NCBI GenBank assembly: GCA_025655575.1
Contig: JAHXIP010000015.1
Span: 1 to 64,000, forward strand
Origin: Candidatus Thiodiazotropha sp. (ex Monitilora ramsayi)
GTDB lineage: Bacteria; Pseudomonadota; Gammaproteobacteria; Chromatiales; Chromatiaceae
Reading direction: 5' to 3'
DNA: 64,000 nt
How positions within the stretch are numbered: the first letter of the stretch is position 1; each line of letters opens with the position of its first letter. The notes beneath the pieces were generated by a model. It was not told the origin of the DNA, did no database searches, and was given only the letters and a program-made list of their open reading frames with translations. This document shows positions 1-9,876 of the stretch, one piece after another. The translations under genes and the position numbers were made by a program.

Positions 1-26
1 ATAGTCATCTCGGCGGTGTTAGTCCG

Positions 27-46
27 GAGGCATTTGAGCATGCCTC
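27..46 (+). terminator. Weak stem-loop at window start
   Basis: A 7-bp perfect stem (GAGGCAT / ATGCCTC) with a 6-base loop is followed by ATTTT. It may end a gene lying left of the window. The stem is short and the T-run weak, so this is only a candidate. Confidence 0.3.
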
Positions 47-76
47 ATTTTGAGGGTTCGGTGTGTCATCTAGACC

Positions 77-451
77 GTGGGAACTCCAGACGGCGCGATT
101 GCGGTATCTTGGTTTTTGATAGCATCCGGAGTAAGAATACCAAATATACTTAGTGGTTATATGGGGTCTGGGACAGATTACCAACTCGCCATGTATTATG
201 GGGCGATGTTTATGGCGGGGTGGACTGTATTGTTGGTTTGGGGGGCAATAAAGCCAATTGAGCGAAGAGGTCTACTTCTAATTAGTTCTGTGTTTCTTTT
301 TCTTTCAGTCATTGTTGAGTTGGTTTATTTTGTAGATATGCTAGGAGGTATTGGATTTCAATTCGGAGTAACTAAACGTCTGGTCGTGAGCTTGTTATTC
401 ACAGGGGCCTATTTCTATTCGCTCAAACTAAAGAGAGCTAATGGCGCCTGA
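77..451 (+). CDS. Small hypothetical membrane protein
   Basis: The frame opens just after an in-frame TAG at 71 and encodes up to 124 residues with about four hydrophobic segments and a basic C-terminus. I do not recognise a family. The start is uncertain: the first possible codon is GTG 77, and an ATG lies at 161 (residue 29). Starting at 161 would cut off the first hydrophobic stretch, so the upstream start is kept. No ribosome binding site is convincing. The gene precedes a phosphatase-like gene and another small membrane protein on the same strand, but nothing in the sequence ties their functions together. Confidence 0.5.
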   Translation: MGTPDGAIAVSWFLIASGVRIPNILSGYMGSGTDYQLAMYYGAMFMAGWTVLLVWGAIKPIERRGLLLISSVFLFLSVIVELVYFVDMLGGIGFQFGVTKRLVVSLLFTGAYFYSLKLKRANGA

Positions 452-531
452 CAAGGAAAATCAAGATGGACGCAAATTGCGCTGCTTTCGTGGCCAAGTT
501 AACTCAAGCGTTATATGTCAAAGATGATCTC

Positions 532-858
532 ATGAACCTTCTATTTGTGTGCAGTGAAAACAGACTAAGAAGCCCCACTGGTGAAGAAGTGTTTTCAAAA
601 TATGAAGGCATAAATGCAATTGGTGCGGGTACAAACAATGATGCTGAAACACCAATCAGTGGCGACCTTATTGAATGGGCTGATATCATTTTTGTTATGG
701 AGAAATCTCATAGAAATAAGATCTCCAGGAAATTTAAAGCACTTCTGAATGGTAAGAAGCTGGTTTGCCTGGATATTCCGGATAATTATGAACGCATGGA
801 CCCCGTTCTAGTGCGTTTGCTAGAAAATAAGGTTTCTAGGCACGCTCGTCTCAGATAA
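532..858 (+). CDS. Low-molecular-weight protein-tyrosine-phosphatase-like protein
   Basis: From the ATG at 532 this is a 108-residue protein that opens with a beta-strand and the loop CSENRLRS (residues 6-13). This loop fits the CX5R(S/T) phosphate-binding signature of the low-molecular-weight phosphotyrosine phosphatase family. An acidic DIPDNYERMDP segment lies late in the chain, where the family has its Asp-Pro general acid. The frame is open upstream to 466, but the 22 extra residues do not look like family sequence. It is shorter than classic family members (about 150 residues) and belongs to a compact bacterial subgroup. The physiological substrate is unknown. Confidence 0.75.
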   Translation: MNLLFVCSENRLRSPTGEEVFSKYEGINAIGAGTNNDAETPISGDLIEWADIIFVMEKSHRNKISRKFKALLNGKKLVCLDIPDNYERMDPVLVRLLENKVSRHARLR

Positions 859-1224
859 GTGCATATGATAGACAGGTTTACGAAGATCGCGAATGCGCTT
901 CAATTCCTTCGTCTCCCATCCGTGGTAATAGGATTGATTTGCTTAGTAATCCTGATAGCAACCATTGTCAGCCCAAACTCCCTTGAAGGGAATTTATATC
1001 TCATTCCGAGTGCTGTTGGCGTACTCTGGTCTATTACTACCTACAGTTTTCTGGTTAATTTCGATTCTGTTCCTCACAAATCAGACCGGTCCTGGAAATT
1101 CTTTAAGCGGTTGAGGCGGAAGATTACTCGCGCCTGGTATTGGTTTATGGCTACGGTTTTTATCGGAACAACGGTTGGTGCGTTATTTGTAAGTTACCGC
1201 ATGATTACTATATGGCTAAAATAA
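859..1224 (+). CDS. Hypothetical two-to-three-TM membrane protein
   Basis: A 121-residue protein begins directly after the phosphatase stop (GTG 859, or ATG 865). It shows hydrophobic segments near residues 19-37, 45-65 and 93-115, with a strongly basic stretch between (KFFKRLRRKITR), which suggests a cytoplasmic loop. I do not recognise a family. The close spacing suggests cotranscription with the phosphatase-like gene. Confidence 0.5.
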   Translation: MHMIDRFTKIANALQFLRLPSVVIGLICLVILIATIVSPNSLEGNLYLIPSAVGVLWSITTYSFLVNFDSVPHKSDRSWKFFKRLRRKITRAWYWFMATVFIGTTVGALFVSYRMITIWLK

Positions 1225-1297
1225 TATGTAGGTTAAAACGACAAATTAAGCTAGCCTCCTTGGTCATCGACTGATTTACAGCGTTGACGACGGAGTA

Positions 1298-2527
1298 TTA
1301 GCTACGCTCACTCATAGCGGGTTCAGCGGTAAGATTCCCACCGGGCAAGCCAAATGAGAGCAGCGCTGCCACCAGGACAAATCCGGCAGACCACCAGAGG
1401 CATCCCGGCAGGCCATGAACCTGATAGGCCCAGCCGGAGAGGAGGGTGCCGGTGAGTCGTCCTCCTGCATTGGCCATGTAGTAGAAGCCCACGTTCATGG
1501 CGACTTTATCGTGGTCGGAGTAGGCCAGTATGAGGTAGGAGTGGACGGCTGAATTGATAGCGAATACGACACCGAATAAAATCAGGCCAAGTACTACCAC
1601 CCTATCTGCGGGCCAACCGAACTGCAGACCCAATGCAATGGCGGCCGGAAAAAGGGCAAGGATGAAAGCCCATAATCGAACAGTGTGCCCTGTGGGTCCC
1701 TGACCATGATGGCTTCGCCGGACCAGTTTTGGCGCTATCACCTGTACGATGCCATAGCCGATCACCCATAGTGCCATGAATCCACCCACCTGGGTAAATG
1801 ACCAACCCAGGACTTCATAAAGAAAGACCGGCAAGCCCACCACAAACCAGACATCCCTCGAGCCGAAAAGAAAGAAGCGGGCCGAGGAGAGCCAGTTGAT
1901 CGCCGGGATCCGTGAAAAGACCTGAGTGAACTTGGGTTTTGACTTCATCTTACCCAAACCGGACGGCAGTAATATTCCTGTGATGATCAGCACGAGCAGC
2001 AACATACCGGCCAATATGCCCAGGGCACTCCGGAAACCGAGCCACTCAAGCAATGCTGCACCGGCAAAGAATCCGAACCCTTTGAGGGCGTTCTTCGATC
2101 CGGTTAGCATGGCCACCCAACGGAAGAGTTTGGATGCGCCACCCTCGCTGACCATGGTCTTCACAGATGCCTTAGCCGACATCTTGTTGAGATCTTTGGC
2201 AATGCCGGAAAGCGCCTGTGCCGCCATGACATAGGGGACCGACAACCAGGCGTCGGGCACGGCCAGTGCGGCGAGTGCAACCACCTGCAGGCCCATGCCG
2301 ATATGCATCGTCAGGTTCAGTCCGATACGGGCGCCCAGCCAGCCGCCAACCAGATTGGTGACGATGCCGAAGAACTCATAGAAGAGAAACAGCATGGCCA
2401 CTTCGAACGGGGAGTAGCCCAACAGATGGAAGTAGAGCACGACCAGCATGCGGATGGCGCCGTCGGTAATGGTGAAGGCCCAGTACCCGCCTGTGACCAC
2501 CAGATAGTTGCGCAGGCCCTGTTCCAT
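1298..2527 (-). CDS. arsJ: Organoarsenical efflux MFS transporter ArsJ
   Basis: This 409-residue, roughly 12-TM major facilitator protein resembles ArsJ over its whole length, including the N-terminal NYLVVTGGYWAFTITDGAIR region. ArsJ exports 1-arseno-3-phosphoglycerate, which then breaks down outside the cell to arsenate and 3-phosphoglycerate. The gene starts 2 bp after the stop of a GAPDH gene on the same strand, the expected partner that makes the arsenylated substrate. The pair is therefore an arsenate resistance module. No arsR, arsC or arsB is visible nearby. Confidence 0.88.
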   Translation of the reverse strand: MEQGLRNYLVVTGGYWAFTITDGAIRMLVVLYFHLLGYSPFEVAMLFLFYEFFGIVTNLVGGWLGARIGLNLTMHIGMGLQVVALAALAVPDAWLSVPYVMAAQALSGIAKDLNKMSAKASVKTMVSEGGASKLFRWVAMLTGSKNALKGFGFFAGAALLEWLGFRSALGILAGMLLLVLIITGILLPSGLGKMKSKPKFTQVFSRIPAINWLSSARFFLFGSRDVWFVVGLPVFLYEVLGWSFTQVGGFMALWVIGYGIVQVIAPKLVRRSHHGQGPTGHTVRLWAFILALFPAAIALGLQFGWPADRVVVLGLILFGVVFAINSAVHSYLILAYSDHDKVAMNVGFYYMANAGGRLTGTLLSGWAYQVHGLPGCLWWSAGFVLVAALLSFGLPGGNLTAEPAMSERS

Positions 2528-2529
2528 GG

Positions 2530-3531
2530 TTACAGGGACTCGGCCACTTTAAGGACCAGGTCGATTAATCGGTTGACGTAACCCCATTCATTGTCGTACC
2601 AGGCGTAGATCTTGACCTGGGTTTGGTCCACCACCAGGGTGGAGGGCGCATCGATGATGGAGGAGCGGGGGTCATTCACATAATCGATAGAGACCAGCGG
2701 CCGTTCTTCGTAGCCGAGAATGCCTTTGAGCTCCCCTTCGGCTGCAGCTTTGAAGTATCCATTCAGCTCGTCTGCCGTTACCGGTCGTGCGGCCTCGAAG
2801 ACGAAATCGGTCAATGATCCGTTGAGCAGGGGCACCCGCACCGCGTGCCCGTTCAGCTTACCTTCCAATTCTGGAAAAATCTTGGTGATCGCTTTTGCAG
2901 ATCCGGTAGTGGTTGGAATGAGCGATTGGCCGCAGGCGCGAGCCCGGCGTAGGTCCTTGTGGCCTTTGTCGACGATGGTCTGGGTATTGGTGATATCGTG
3001 GATAGTGGTCATAGCGCCGTGCAGGATGCCGACCTTTTCATGCATCACCTTCACCACAGGCGCCAGACAATTGGTGGTGCAGGATGCTGCGGTCAAGAGA
3101 TGGTGTTTCTGCGGATCGTATTTGTCATCATTGATGCCATAAACAATATTGAGCGCCCCCTCGGTGGGTGCGGCCACAATGACTTTTTTGACCCCCTGAT
3201 CAAAATAGCGTTGTAGGGTTTCCGGTTTTTTATGGTGCCTGCCTGTTGCCTCGATGACGATGTCGCAGCCGGACCAGTCGGTCTCATCGATGCCTTCATT
3301 GGTAGAGTAGGAGAGGTTTTCGCCATTGATGGAGAGTGTTTCTCCCTGTGAGGCGCAGTGATGTGGCCATGTCCCATGTACTGAGTCGAACTGCATCAGG
3401 TGAGCGGCGCACGTGGCATCGCCTGCGATTTCATTGATCTGCGTGAAATTGAGTGGCGTCTTGTCCCAGCCTACTCGTAATCCAAGGCGTCCCATTCGTC
3501 CAAAGCCGTTAATGCCGATGTTAGCTCTCAT
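2530..3531 (-). CDS. ArsJ-associated glyceraldehyde-3-phosphate dehydrogenase
   Basis: A 333-residue GAPDH. It has the N-terminal NAD-binding motif INGFGRMGR and the catalytic loop [11 protein letters not shown], whose first Cys is the active-site nucleophile. The C-terminus has [12 protein letters not shown], as in all GAPDHs. The frame extends to 3588, but ATG 3531 gives the canonical [11 protein letters not shown] start and is preceded by AGGA. In ars clusters this enzyme uses arsenate in place of phosphate to form 1-arseno-3-phosphoglycerate for export by ArsJ, encoded immediately downstream. A housekeeping glycolytic role cannot be excluded, but the 2-bp link to arsJ favours the arsenate role. 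Confidence 0.9.
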   Translation of the reverse strand: MRANIGINGFGRMGRLGLRVGWDKTPLNFTQINEIAGDATCAAHLMQFDSVHGTWPHHCASQGETLSINGENLSYSTNEGIDETDWSGCDIVIEATGRHHKKPETLQRYFDQGVKKVIVAAPTEGALNIVYGINDDKYDPQKHHLLTAASCTTNCLAPVVKVMHEKVGILHGAMTTIHDITNTQTIVDKGHKDLRRARACGQSLIPTTTGSAKAITKIFPELEGKLNGHAVRVPLLNGSLTDFVFEAARPVTADELNGYFKAAAEGELKGILGYEERPLVSIDYVNDPRSSIIDAPSTLVVDQTQVKIYAWYDNEWGYVNRLIDLVLKVAESL

Positions 3532-4309
3532 TAAGAATCCTATGTTTTTTTTAGTAAAAGGTTGTTTGATGCGTTGACCCAATTGCAATCCTTATTAAAC
3601 AGGATATGCGATTCACGGAATATACTGCACGGTGAATATTAAGCTTCGATGACAGACGGCCTGTCATGTCAGCTGCATTAGGACAGGTTTGTCGCCATAG
3701 GTCAGGTGTTTGGGTCTCTATGGTTCAGGCGGGTAGCCTGGCTTTTCACGCTCAAATACGTTGTCATCAGATAATAATGTTTGTTAGAAAAGTAATATAA
3801 TCTATTGATTAATAGATATATTGCGAACTGGTGACGCTACCTTCTCTGGTCTCTGCCACTTAACGGTATAGGTCATTTTCAAGACGTTCTCTTTGATTTT
3901 TATGTGTTCATTCATTGTTACTGGTATGGAGTAATAATGCCGGTATGCAGAGTCTGTGAAGTCAAATAATATCACCAGACTTCGTTCTCACGACATGACA
4001 ATGAGGGGTTACTTCTCACGATAAGAGGTCCGGTACAATTAAGAATTAGAAAATATAATCTGGCGAAATAAAGCTAATTAATCCCGTTCTAAGATTGTGA
4101 TGAACAGGATTCTAAATCGTAGGTGTTTGTCGGTTTAGGTGGGACTAATTTGTTAAATTTACCGTAATATCCTGTTAATGCTTGAAAAAGACATCCGGAT
4201 ACATGATAAAATCAACGCATATTGCCTATTCTCAGTTAAAGATTTCTACCAGACTGACGAAAGAAGAGGTACTTAGCCCCTAAGATAATCTCTGAATACA
4301 CAAACAGGA
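3532..4309. other. AT-rich intergenic region between divergent genes
   Basis: About 780 bp without a supported gene, between the GAPDH/arsJ operon (leftward) and a sensor kinase (rightward). It must hold both promoters. A 7-bp inverted repeat with 5-base spacer (ATGACAG-ACGGC-CTGTCAT, 3649-3667) lies about 120 bp upstream of the GAPDH start and could be an operator. I see nothing else that I can name. Confidence 0.5.
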
Positions 4310-6874
4310 TTGGTGGGTGTCGAAAATGGAACTAAGGTAAATTTAGAGATGACTGCCAGGACCGTCACTTCTTTGTTGAAGACACTAGATAGCACGCGAA
4401 TCTTTAAAGGATTGACTGTTGATGCCCAACAGGAATTTGAACAGGGTATTGTCAGAGTCATTTTCATACTCCTATTTACAGCGTACATATTTTCACTCCA
4501 ACTGATCGTTCCTGAACTGAGCTACCAGCAGTTTTTTCCCCTAGTGGCATCGTCCAGTTATGCCATTTTTTCTCTTTTGTTAATTGCAAGTTTCGCGTTC
4601 GTCAAAAAAGCCTCGATTGTTAGAAGGGCCATATCGCTTTTTGGTGATAATGCCATTGTCTTTTATGGCCTGTACAGCCTGGGAGAGTACGGCACACCTC
4701 TCTACACCATCATGTTGCTGATTACGGTCGGCTATGGGGTCAGGTTTGGTGTGCAATACCTGTATATGGCCACCCTGCTGTCAAATCTGGGGTTTCTGCT
4801 TGTTATCGAATCGGCTACCTTCTGGATGGCGCATCAGTTCCTGAGTTACAGTCTCCTGGTAACAAATATTGTTATACCTGTCTTTGTCTCTCATCTGCTA
4901 AGAAAATTGGTTTTTGCCAAGCAGCAGGCGCTGCTGGCCAATGAGGCCAAATCCCGTTTTCTTGCCAATATGAGTCATGAGATCAGGACCCCGCTGACGG
5001 GAGTTATTGGTGTCAGTGAGCTGATGTTGACTGAAACCCATAACCCCGCCACGATCAAAAAGATCAGTACCATCGAGAAATCGTCCAAGCACCTGCTCAG
5101 TATTCTGAATGATATTTTGGACTTTTCGAAAATCGAGGCAGGTTGTCTGACGATCGAAAAGAAGACATTCGATCTGCATGCTGTGGTTTCATTCGTCTCT
5201 AAAACTTATCGTTCTGTTGCTGAAAAGAAGAACATCAGATTCCATACCCATATTTCTCCGGATATCCCATTTAAGCTTGATGGAGATCAGGTGCGCTTAA
5301 AGCAGGTTCTGATGAATTTGGTCAGCAATGCGATTAAGTTCACTGACGAAGGGTATATCGAAATCAGGATCAACCTGCTTGAGAACAGGGGAACATCGGT
5401 TAGATTGAGATTTGAAGTTATCGATACCGGCATGGGTATTCCTGAAGACAAGTTACCGACGATTTTCGATCGTTTCTCTCAGGTTGATGATTCACATACC
5501 AGAAAAGTTGGCGGTACCGGACTTGGCACAGCTATCTCCAGCGATCTGGTCAAGTTGATGGACGGTGAAATATTTGCTGAAAGTGTTGAAGGGAAAGGAA
5601 GCCGATTCTATTTTGACCTTGAATTGGAGACCGAGCCAGAAGAGTCATTTACCCGCTATGAGGGCCGCTCAGCTATCACAATTACCAGTCGTCCGGTGTT
5701 CGAGCAGACAGTGAGTCAATATCTGTCCCTCTGGGGTATTTCAAATATACAACTGCTTAATGAAAGAGATGCGCTTTCATATGTCATGCATCTCTCCGGT
5801 GATGAAATGTCGCCACTCATTATTATTGATGAGACTGGTTTTAAAGAGCACCCGCACGATTTCTGCCAACGAATGAAGGCATCCACCATCCACGAGTTAA
5901 AGACCATACTCGCGACCGAAAGAGATGACATTCCCTCTGAGTATTACAGTATGGATGTGGATGCGTTTGTTACGGACATTAAAAATAAAAAGCAGTTCTA
6001 CAACGCGATACACAATGTATTTGCGGATGATGCTGTTACTGAAACTTCGGTGATGATGTCTAACTGGAAGACACAGAACAAGAAAAAACATCAACGAATT
6101 CTGGTTGCAGAAGATATTGAGGTCAATCGTTATGTCTTGCGGGAAGTGCTTGAGAGGGCAGGCTACAATGTGGTGACAGCACAAGATGGAAAGCAGGCAC
6201 TGGACTGCCTGGAGGAAGAAGAATTCAATCTCGCAATCGTCGATATGCAGATGCCTGAAATGACAGGTATCGATGTGGTCAAGCTCACCAAGCTGGGTGA
6301 TGGTATCAACAACCTTACTCCGTTTATTGTACTGACAGCCAACGCCACAATGGATGCGAAAATGCAGTGTGATGCTGCAGATGTTGAAGCTTATCTGACA
6401 AAACCTATCGACATGCCCCTGCTGCTCGAGACGATAGAGCAATTAACAGATATTGATGAAGAGAGCTTTCAACAGGAAGAGGTGGTCAATGCCGAGGTTA
6501 TACCTAAGTCGCCGGATGAGGTCCTCAACTACAAAGTCCTTGACCAACTGAGTGACTTGGGTAATAGCCCGGAATTTGTCGATAAGCTCATCGAGCATTT
6601 TAAGTTTGATACGGATAATCTCATCAACAGCATGCATTTCTCGTTAAGAGGTGAACGCTATCAAAAGCTGATTGATGAGGCACATGGGGTCAAAGGTGCG
6701 GCAGGTAATATTGGTGCTACCAAGCTTGCCTGTACGGCACAACGGATTAATACATCAACACCTGAGGAACTCAAGGAAGAGGGCACGCAGATGCTGCGCG
6801 ACTTGAGGGAAGATTTCACCGAAGTCATTAAGGTGATGAAGGTCTACTGTTATAACAAGACAAAAGGGCTGTAG
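4310..6874 (+). CDS. RpfC-like hybrid sensor histidine kinase with receiver and Hpt domains
   Basis: An 854-residue phosphorelay protein. Residues about 45-200 contain several membrane helices with no obvious periplasmic sensor domain. The dimerisation/phosphoacceptor domain has [11 protein letters not shown] with the phosphorylated His near residue 223. The ATPase domain follows ([36 protein letters not shown]). A receiver domain has its phospho-Asp near residue 645 ([10 protein letters not shown]), and a C-terminal Hpt domain has its His near residue 792 ([10 protein letters not shown]). The domain order matches RpfC-type kinases, but no DSF synthase (RpfF) or RpfG partner is nearby, so the signal and output are unknown. 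The first codon is TTG 4310 or GTG 4313; ATG 4349 is an alternative. Confidence 0.88.
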   Translation: MVGVENGTKVNLEMTARTVTSLLKTLDSTRIFKGLTVDAQQEFEQGIVRVIFILLFTAYIFSLQLIVPELSYQQFFPLVASSSYAIFSLLLIASFAFVKKASIVRRAISLFGDNAIVFYGLYSLGEYGTPLYTIMLLITVGYGVRFGVQYLYMATLLSNLGFLLVIESATFWMAHQFLSYSLLVTNIVIPVFVSHLLRKLVFAKQQALLANEAKSRFLANMSHEIRTPLTGVIGVSELMLTETHNPATIKKISTIEKSSKHLLSILNDILDFSKIEAGCLTIEKKTFDLHAVVSFVSKTYRSVAEKKNIRFHTHISPDIPFKLDGDQVRLKQVLMNLVSNAIKFTDEGYIEIRINLLENRGTSVRLRFEVIDTGMGIPEDKLPTIFDRFSQVDDSHTRKVGGTGLGTAISSDLVKLMDGEIFAESVEGKGSRFYFDLELETEPEESFTRYEGRSAITITSRPVFEQTVSQYLSLWGISNIQLLNERDALSYVMHLSGDEMSPLIIIDETGFKEHPHDFCQRMKASTIHELKTILATERDDIPSEYYSMDVDAFVTDIKNKKQFYNAIHNVFADDAVTETSVMMSNWKTQNKKKHQRILVAEDIEVNRYVLREVLERAGYNVVTAQDGKQALDCLEEEEFNLAIVDMQMPEMTGIDVVKLTKLGDGINNLTPFIVLTANATMDAKMQCDAADVEAYLTKPIDMPLLLETIEQLTDIDEESFQQEEVVNAEVIPKSPDEVLNYKVLDQLSDLGNSPEFVDKLIEHFKFDTDNLINSMHFSLRGERYQKLIDEAHGVKGAAGNIGATKLACTAQRINTSTPEELKEEGTQMLRDLREDFTEVIKVMKVYCYNKTKGL

Positions 6875-6879
6875 ACATT

Positions 6880-7752
6880 TTACGCGGCGTGTATCCACTC
6901 AGCGATCATTTTCCAGACATGCTTTCCGTTTGACGGTTTGAAGGCACCGAAGTGGCCGAGGCTTTCTGCTGCAACCTCTGAGGGTGCGATATGCCGTCTG
7001 TCGACTTGGCTATTGGGATAGAAAGAAGCCATCCTGTCTACGCTGATCTCGGTTGCAAAGGTATCGTCAGAGAAGCTTAGCGAGAGAAGGGGCGCTGCAT
7101 AAGCGCTATGGTAGCCACGTTCTCTAATCTCAAATCGACCGTCCATGAAGTAGTCGGGCCGTTGGCACCAGGCGGCCCATTCCGCAACAAATCCGGCAGG
7201 CAGTGCCTCTGAGTTTGTCACCCAGTGTGCAGGGTAGTAACCCAGCAAGTATGTCAGCAGTGGCATTGAGCAGTAGATATTGAATAGCTGATAGAGCCTG
7301 ATTCGCCAGCTAAACAGACCATAAAAGCCGGATTGGCTGCAGACATGGACGATTTTCTTCAGGTCTCTGATTTTTTCAGTGAAACCAAAAATACTGCCAC
7401 CGAAACTATGGCCTATTCCAACCAGTACGGCATCGGGCGTTTGCTGGTGCGCAAAATCAATTGCTGCAGCAAGGTCCAGGTTACCCCAGGTTGTCGCATC
7501 TGCCTGCAATTGCTTCAGGTCATCCACACCGGACCAGCCAATGCCACGGAAATCAAAAATCAGGACATTTACCTGGGATTTAGCCAAAAAACGTGCAAAT
7601 GGACGATAAAATCGGGCTGGTACACCCATTCCCGGTGAAACAATCGCGACTTTAGTTTTTAGCCCACCGGGTGCGGCTGGGTGCCACTCGCCATGGAGGA
7701 GAAATCCATCCCTGGATTCGAAGGAGACCTTCCTGGGAGAATGATCAGGCAT
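6880..7752 (-). CDS. Alpha/beta-fold hydrolase
   Basis: A 290-residue protein with the nucleophile elbow GHSFGG (Ser about 116) and an oxyanion-side motif SPGMGVPARFYRPFA. A likely catalytic His lies in the C-terminal SLGHFGAF segment. It has no signal peptide, so it is cytoplasmic. Its start overlaps the end of the upstream radical SAM gene by 8 bp, so the two are translationally coupled. The natural substrate is not evident. The gene ends 5 bp from the convergent sensor kinase stop. Confidence 0.8.
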   Translation of the reverse strand: MPDHSPRKVSFESRDGFLLHGEWHPAAPGGLKTKVAIVSPGMGVPARFYRPFARFLAKSQVNVLIFDFRGIGWSGVDDLKQLQADATTWGNLDLAAAIDFAHQQTPDAVLVGIGHSFGGSIFGFTEKIRDLKKIVHVCSQSGFYGLFSWRIRLYQLFNIYCSMPLLTYLLGYYPAHWVTNSEALPAGFVAEWAAWCQRPDYFMDGRFEIRERGYHSAYAAPLLSLSFSDDTFATEISVDRMASFYPNSQVDRRHIAPSEVAAESLGHFGAFKPSNGKHVWKMIAEWIHAA

Positions 7753-8842
7753 ATTTTACGAGATCTGCTTTCTCTTCTTCTTTTTCTGTTTCGTTGAAGT
7801 GTGGATGCCAGGGCGCCCAGATGAATTGCGACCAGTAGGACTCAGCCGCCTCAACCCAATTGCGCATATGAGCCGGGCTCTTCATGTATTTCCGCATGTT
7901 ACTGAGTATCCAGGAGGAGATGGCTTGAGAATCCCGACAGGTTCCACAATCACCGCCGGTGCAGCAGAGTGTCACCTCATGGCTGGCGGTATAGGCATTG
8001 AAGCCCGGTAGCGTAGGACGTCCATTTGCTAGCCGATCTTTTGCACCCTCGAAATCGCAACTGATGGACGGGCAGCTGTCGTAACCGAATTTGCCAAAAT
8101 GGGTCTTACCCACAAACATGGTCTCGAGCATATGTGGTGTGGTGCTGACTACATCGGAGTATTTCTGTCTGACTTCGAGTGTACGTTCCAACAGAGCCAT
8201 CTCCTGATCTTCGGTTTCCACCTCGTGAGTGGAGAAGTCACGGTAGAAATTGAACAGCACCCGGAGCCCATTGTCCTGAATACGCTTGACGGTCTCTTCG
8301 ATCTCATCAATGGCATTGTAATTGACGGCATAGACAAAACCGGCACGTGGATCATAACGGTAGTTATCCAAAACCTTTGAGAAAAGTCCTGAGAAGCGTT
8401 TGCCGTTTGAACGGATTGCTCGCAGCTTATCGTCAGTTTGATATCCACCAAACAGTGTCAGTGCGACCGTGGTATCGGGGAAATCGACTCGGGAGAGAGG
8501 AATTTCACCGTTTGAAGAGACTGTGATATAGGGGATCTCGGCACGAATGGCTGCAATTCTCTCGGGGTGTAACGTGGGTTCACCGCCGATCAACAGGCCA
8601 ACCGTCGTTCCCCGGGCGGCTTCCTGCTTGGCAAAAGACTGCCAGCGTTCTATTTCCCTCACCTCCTGATTTTTTTCATCGAACTGCTCCACATAAAACC
8701 AACAATCCTGACAGCGCAAATTACACTGATTGGTCATGTGCACAAGCATGGTTCTTTTATCTGATGAGAAAGAGATCAGGCGCTTGAAACGTGCCTCAAG
8801 CTCAGCATCCCCGCCAAAGAGTCGATCTGTTTTATTAGCCAT
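7745..8842 (-). CDS. Radical SAM protein of unknown substrate
   Basis: A 365-residue protein with the radical SAM signature CNLRCQDC (Cys 40, 44, 47) and the following GGEPTLHP motif of the SAM-binding fold. More cysteines sit in the C-terminal third (CPSISC and CCTGGDCGTC), suggesting an auxiliary iron-sulfur site. The start ATG 8842 has AGGGA upstream. It overlaps the downstream hydrolase gene by 8 bp, and the pair probably acts in one pathway. It is not NirJ and not an obvious cofactor maturase, so I give no function. Confidence 0.82.
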   Translation of the reverse strand: MANKTDRLFGGDAELEARFKRLISFSSDKRTMLVHMTNQCNLRCQDCWFYVEQFDEKNQEVREIERWQSFAKQEAARGTTVGLLIGGEPTLHPERIAAIRAEIPYITVSSNGEIPLSRVDFPDTTVALTLFGGYQTDDKLRAIRSNGKRFSGLFSKVLDNYRYDPRAGFVYAVNYNAIDEIEETVKRIQDNGLRVLFNFYRDFSTHEVETEDQEMALLERTLEVRQKYSDVVSTTPHMLETMFVGKTHFGKFGYDSCPSISCDFEGAKDRLANGRPTLPGFNAYTASHEVTLCCTGGDCGTCRDSQAISSWILSNMRKYMKSPAHMRNWVEAAESYWSQFIWAPWHPHFNETEKEEEKADLVKYA

Positions 8843-9466
8843 AGTATTTAAAATCCCTTGTAAGATTCAAAAAATACCGCCTCGAGGCGGTAAGTTCTCT
8901 CGAACATGCTAATTGGCCGAACGGCAGACTTTCGATCAAAAAAAACTTGGATCACTGACACGTTGACCGTGGAGTAACCACTTCGACCGTAAGGTGATAG
9001 GCAGTATCGGATGAAGCTGAATAAGAAACCATGATCAGGATCAGGATTCCTGTTCAGATCACTCCATCGCCACTGCGATCTACGCATCTGATAAGCCTGC
9101 CATCAGAACGTCATAAACATGCCATGCACGCCAAGACGTTGTCGAGTGTAGCAAGAGAATAAAAAAAAAATCATGAAAATATTTACCGATACCGATGTGT
9201 GAGTGAATACTGCATTGAATTGAAAAAAATAGTTAAATATCAAAAAATAATAACTGATTGCTAATGTAATAAATTACTTAATGTTTGATGCTGAATAAGA
9301 ATTTCAGGTCGTGGATGATTCCCTGGACTGAGTCTGTGTTGGATTGACTCAGCGGCAAAGAATTCATCGAGTCATTTCTACTTGGAATTTTTTTGAACAA
9401 ATCTGCTAACAGCGTCTCGAAGAGATAGATTCCATACAGTTGCAATCCTGACTACTATATGAACTC
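8843..9466. other. Intergenic region, no gene seen
   Basis: About 620 bp between the leftward radical SAM gene and the rightward secreted Cys-rich protein. It is AT-rich, particularly 9160-9300, with A- and T-runs. It presumably holds two divergent promoters. No convincing gene, FNR/Dnr box or strong hairpin was found. An open minus-strand frame at 8848-9087 lacks any protein-like features. Confidence 0.5.
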
Positions 9467-9841
9467 ATGAGACAGCTTCTCAAAAAAATGACTGCGATAC
9501 TGCTGGTATTGATCATGGGGTTCTCCCCATTTCAAGGGGTTTATGCCAGCAATTGCGAGTTACCTGCAGAGAAGGTGTCTCCACTGCTTTTAATGGATGG
9601 CCACCAGAATACCCACCATATGGCTGTTGAAGCTAAAACACCGCACTGTGAAAGCTGTCCTACAGACAGTTGCGGAGAAGGACAAGCCTGTTACGCTTGC
9701 CAATGCATGGTCACAATCCTAGTCGAGACCGCCTTACCGAGCTATTCTCTTGCAATCTTGAGAGATACCAACTCAGACAGGCCGGATCAATCTCTGCTCA
9801 CGCTTCACCTCTCATCGATTTTTCGTCCCCCCATCGCCTGA
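9467..9841 (+). CDS. Secreted Cys-rich hypothetical protein
   Basis: A 124-residue protein with a clear Sec signal peptide (KK followed by a hydrophobic stretch, cleavage after VYA, about residue 27). The mature part is rich in His and Cys: the HQNTHHM segment is followed by HCESCPTDSC and CYACQC. This pattern resembles small periplasmic metal-related proteins found near copper genes, but I cannot assign a family. It is followed by a cytochrome, a DUF411 protein and a DUF4399 protein, and the four may form one periplasmic metal-handling locus. Confidence 0.6.
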   Translation: MRQLLKKMTAILLVLIMGFSPFQGVYASNCELPAEKVSPLLLMDGHQNTHHMAVEAKTPHCESCPTDSCGEGQACYACQCMVTILVETALPSYSLAILRDTNSDRPDQSLLTLHLSSIFRPPIA

Positions 9842-9876
9842 TCCCCCGGTTTTTTTGATCTCCGATTATTTGGAGA

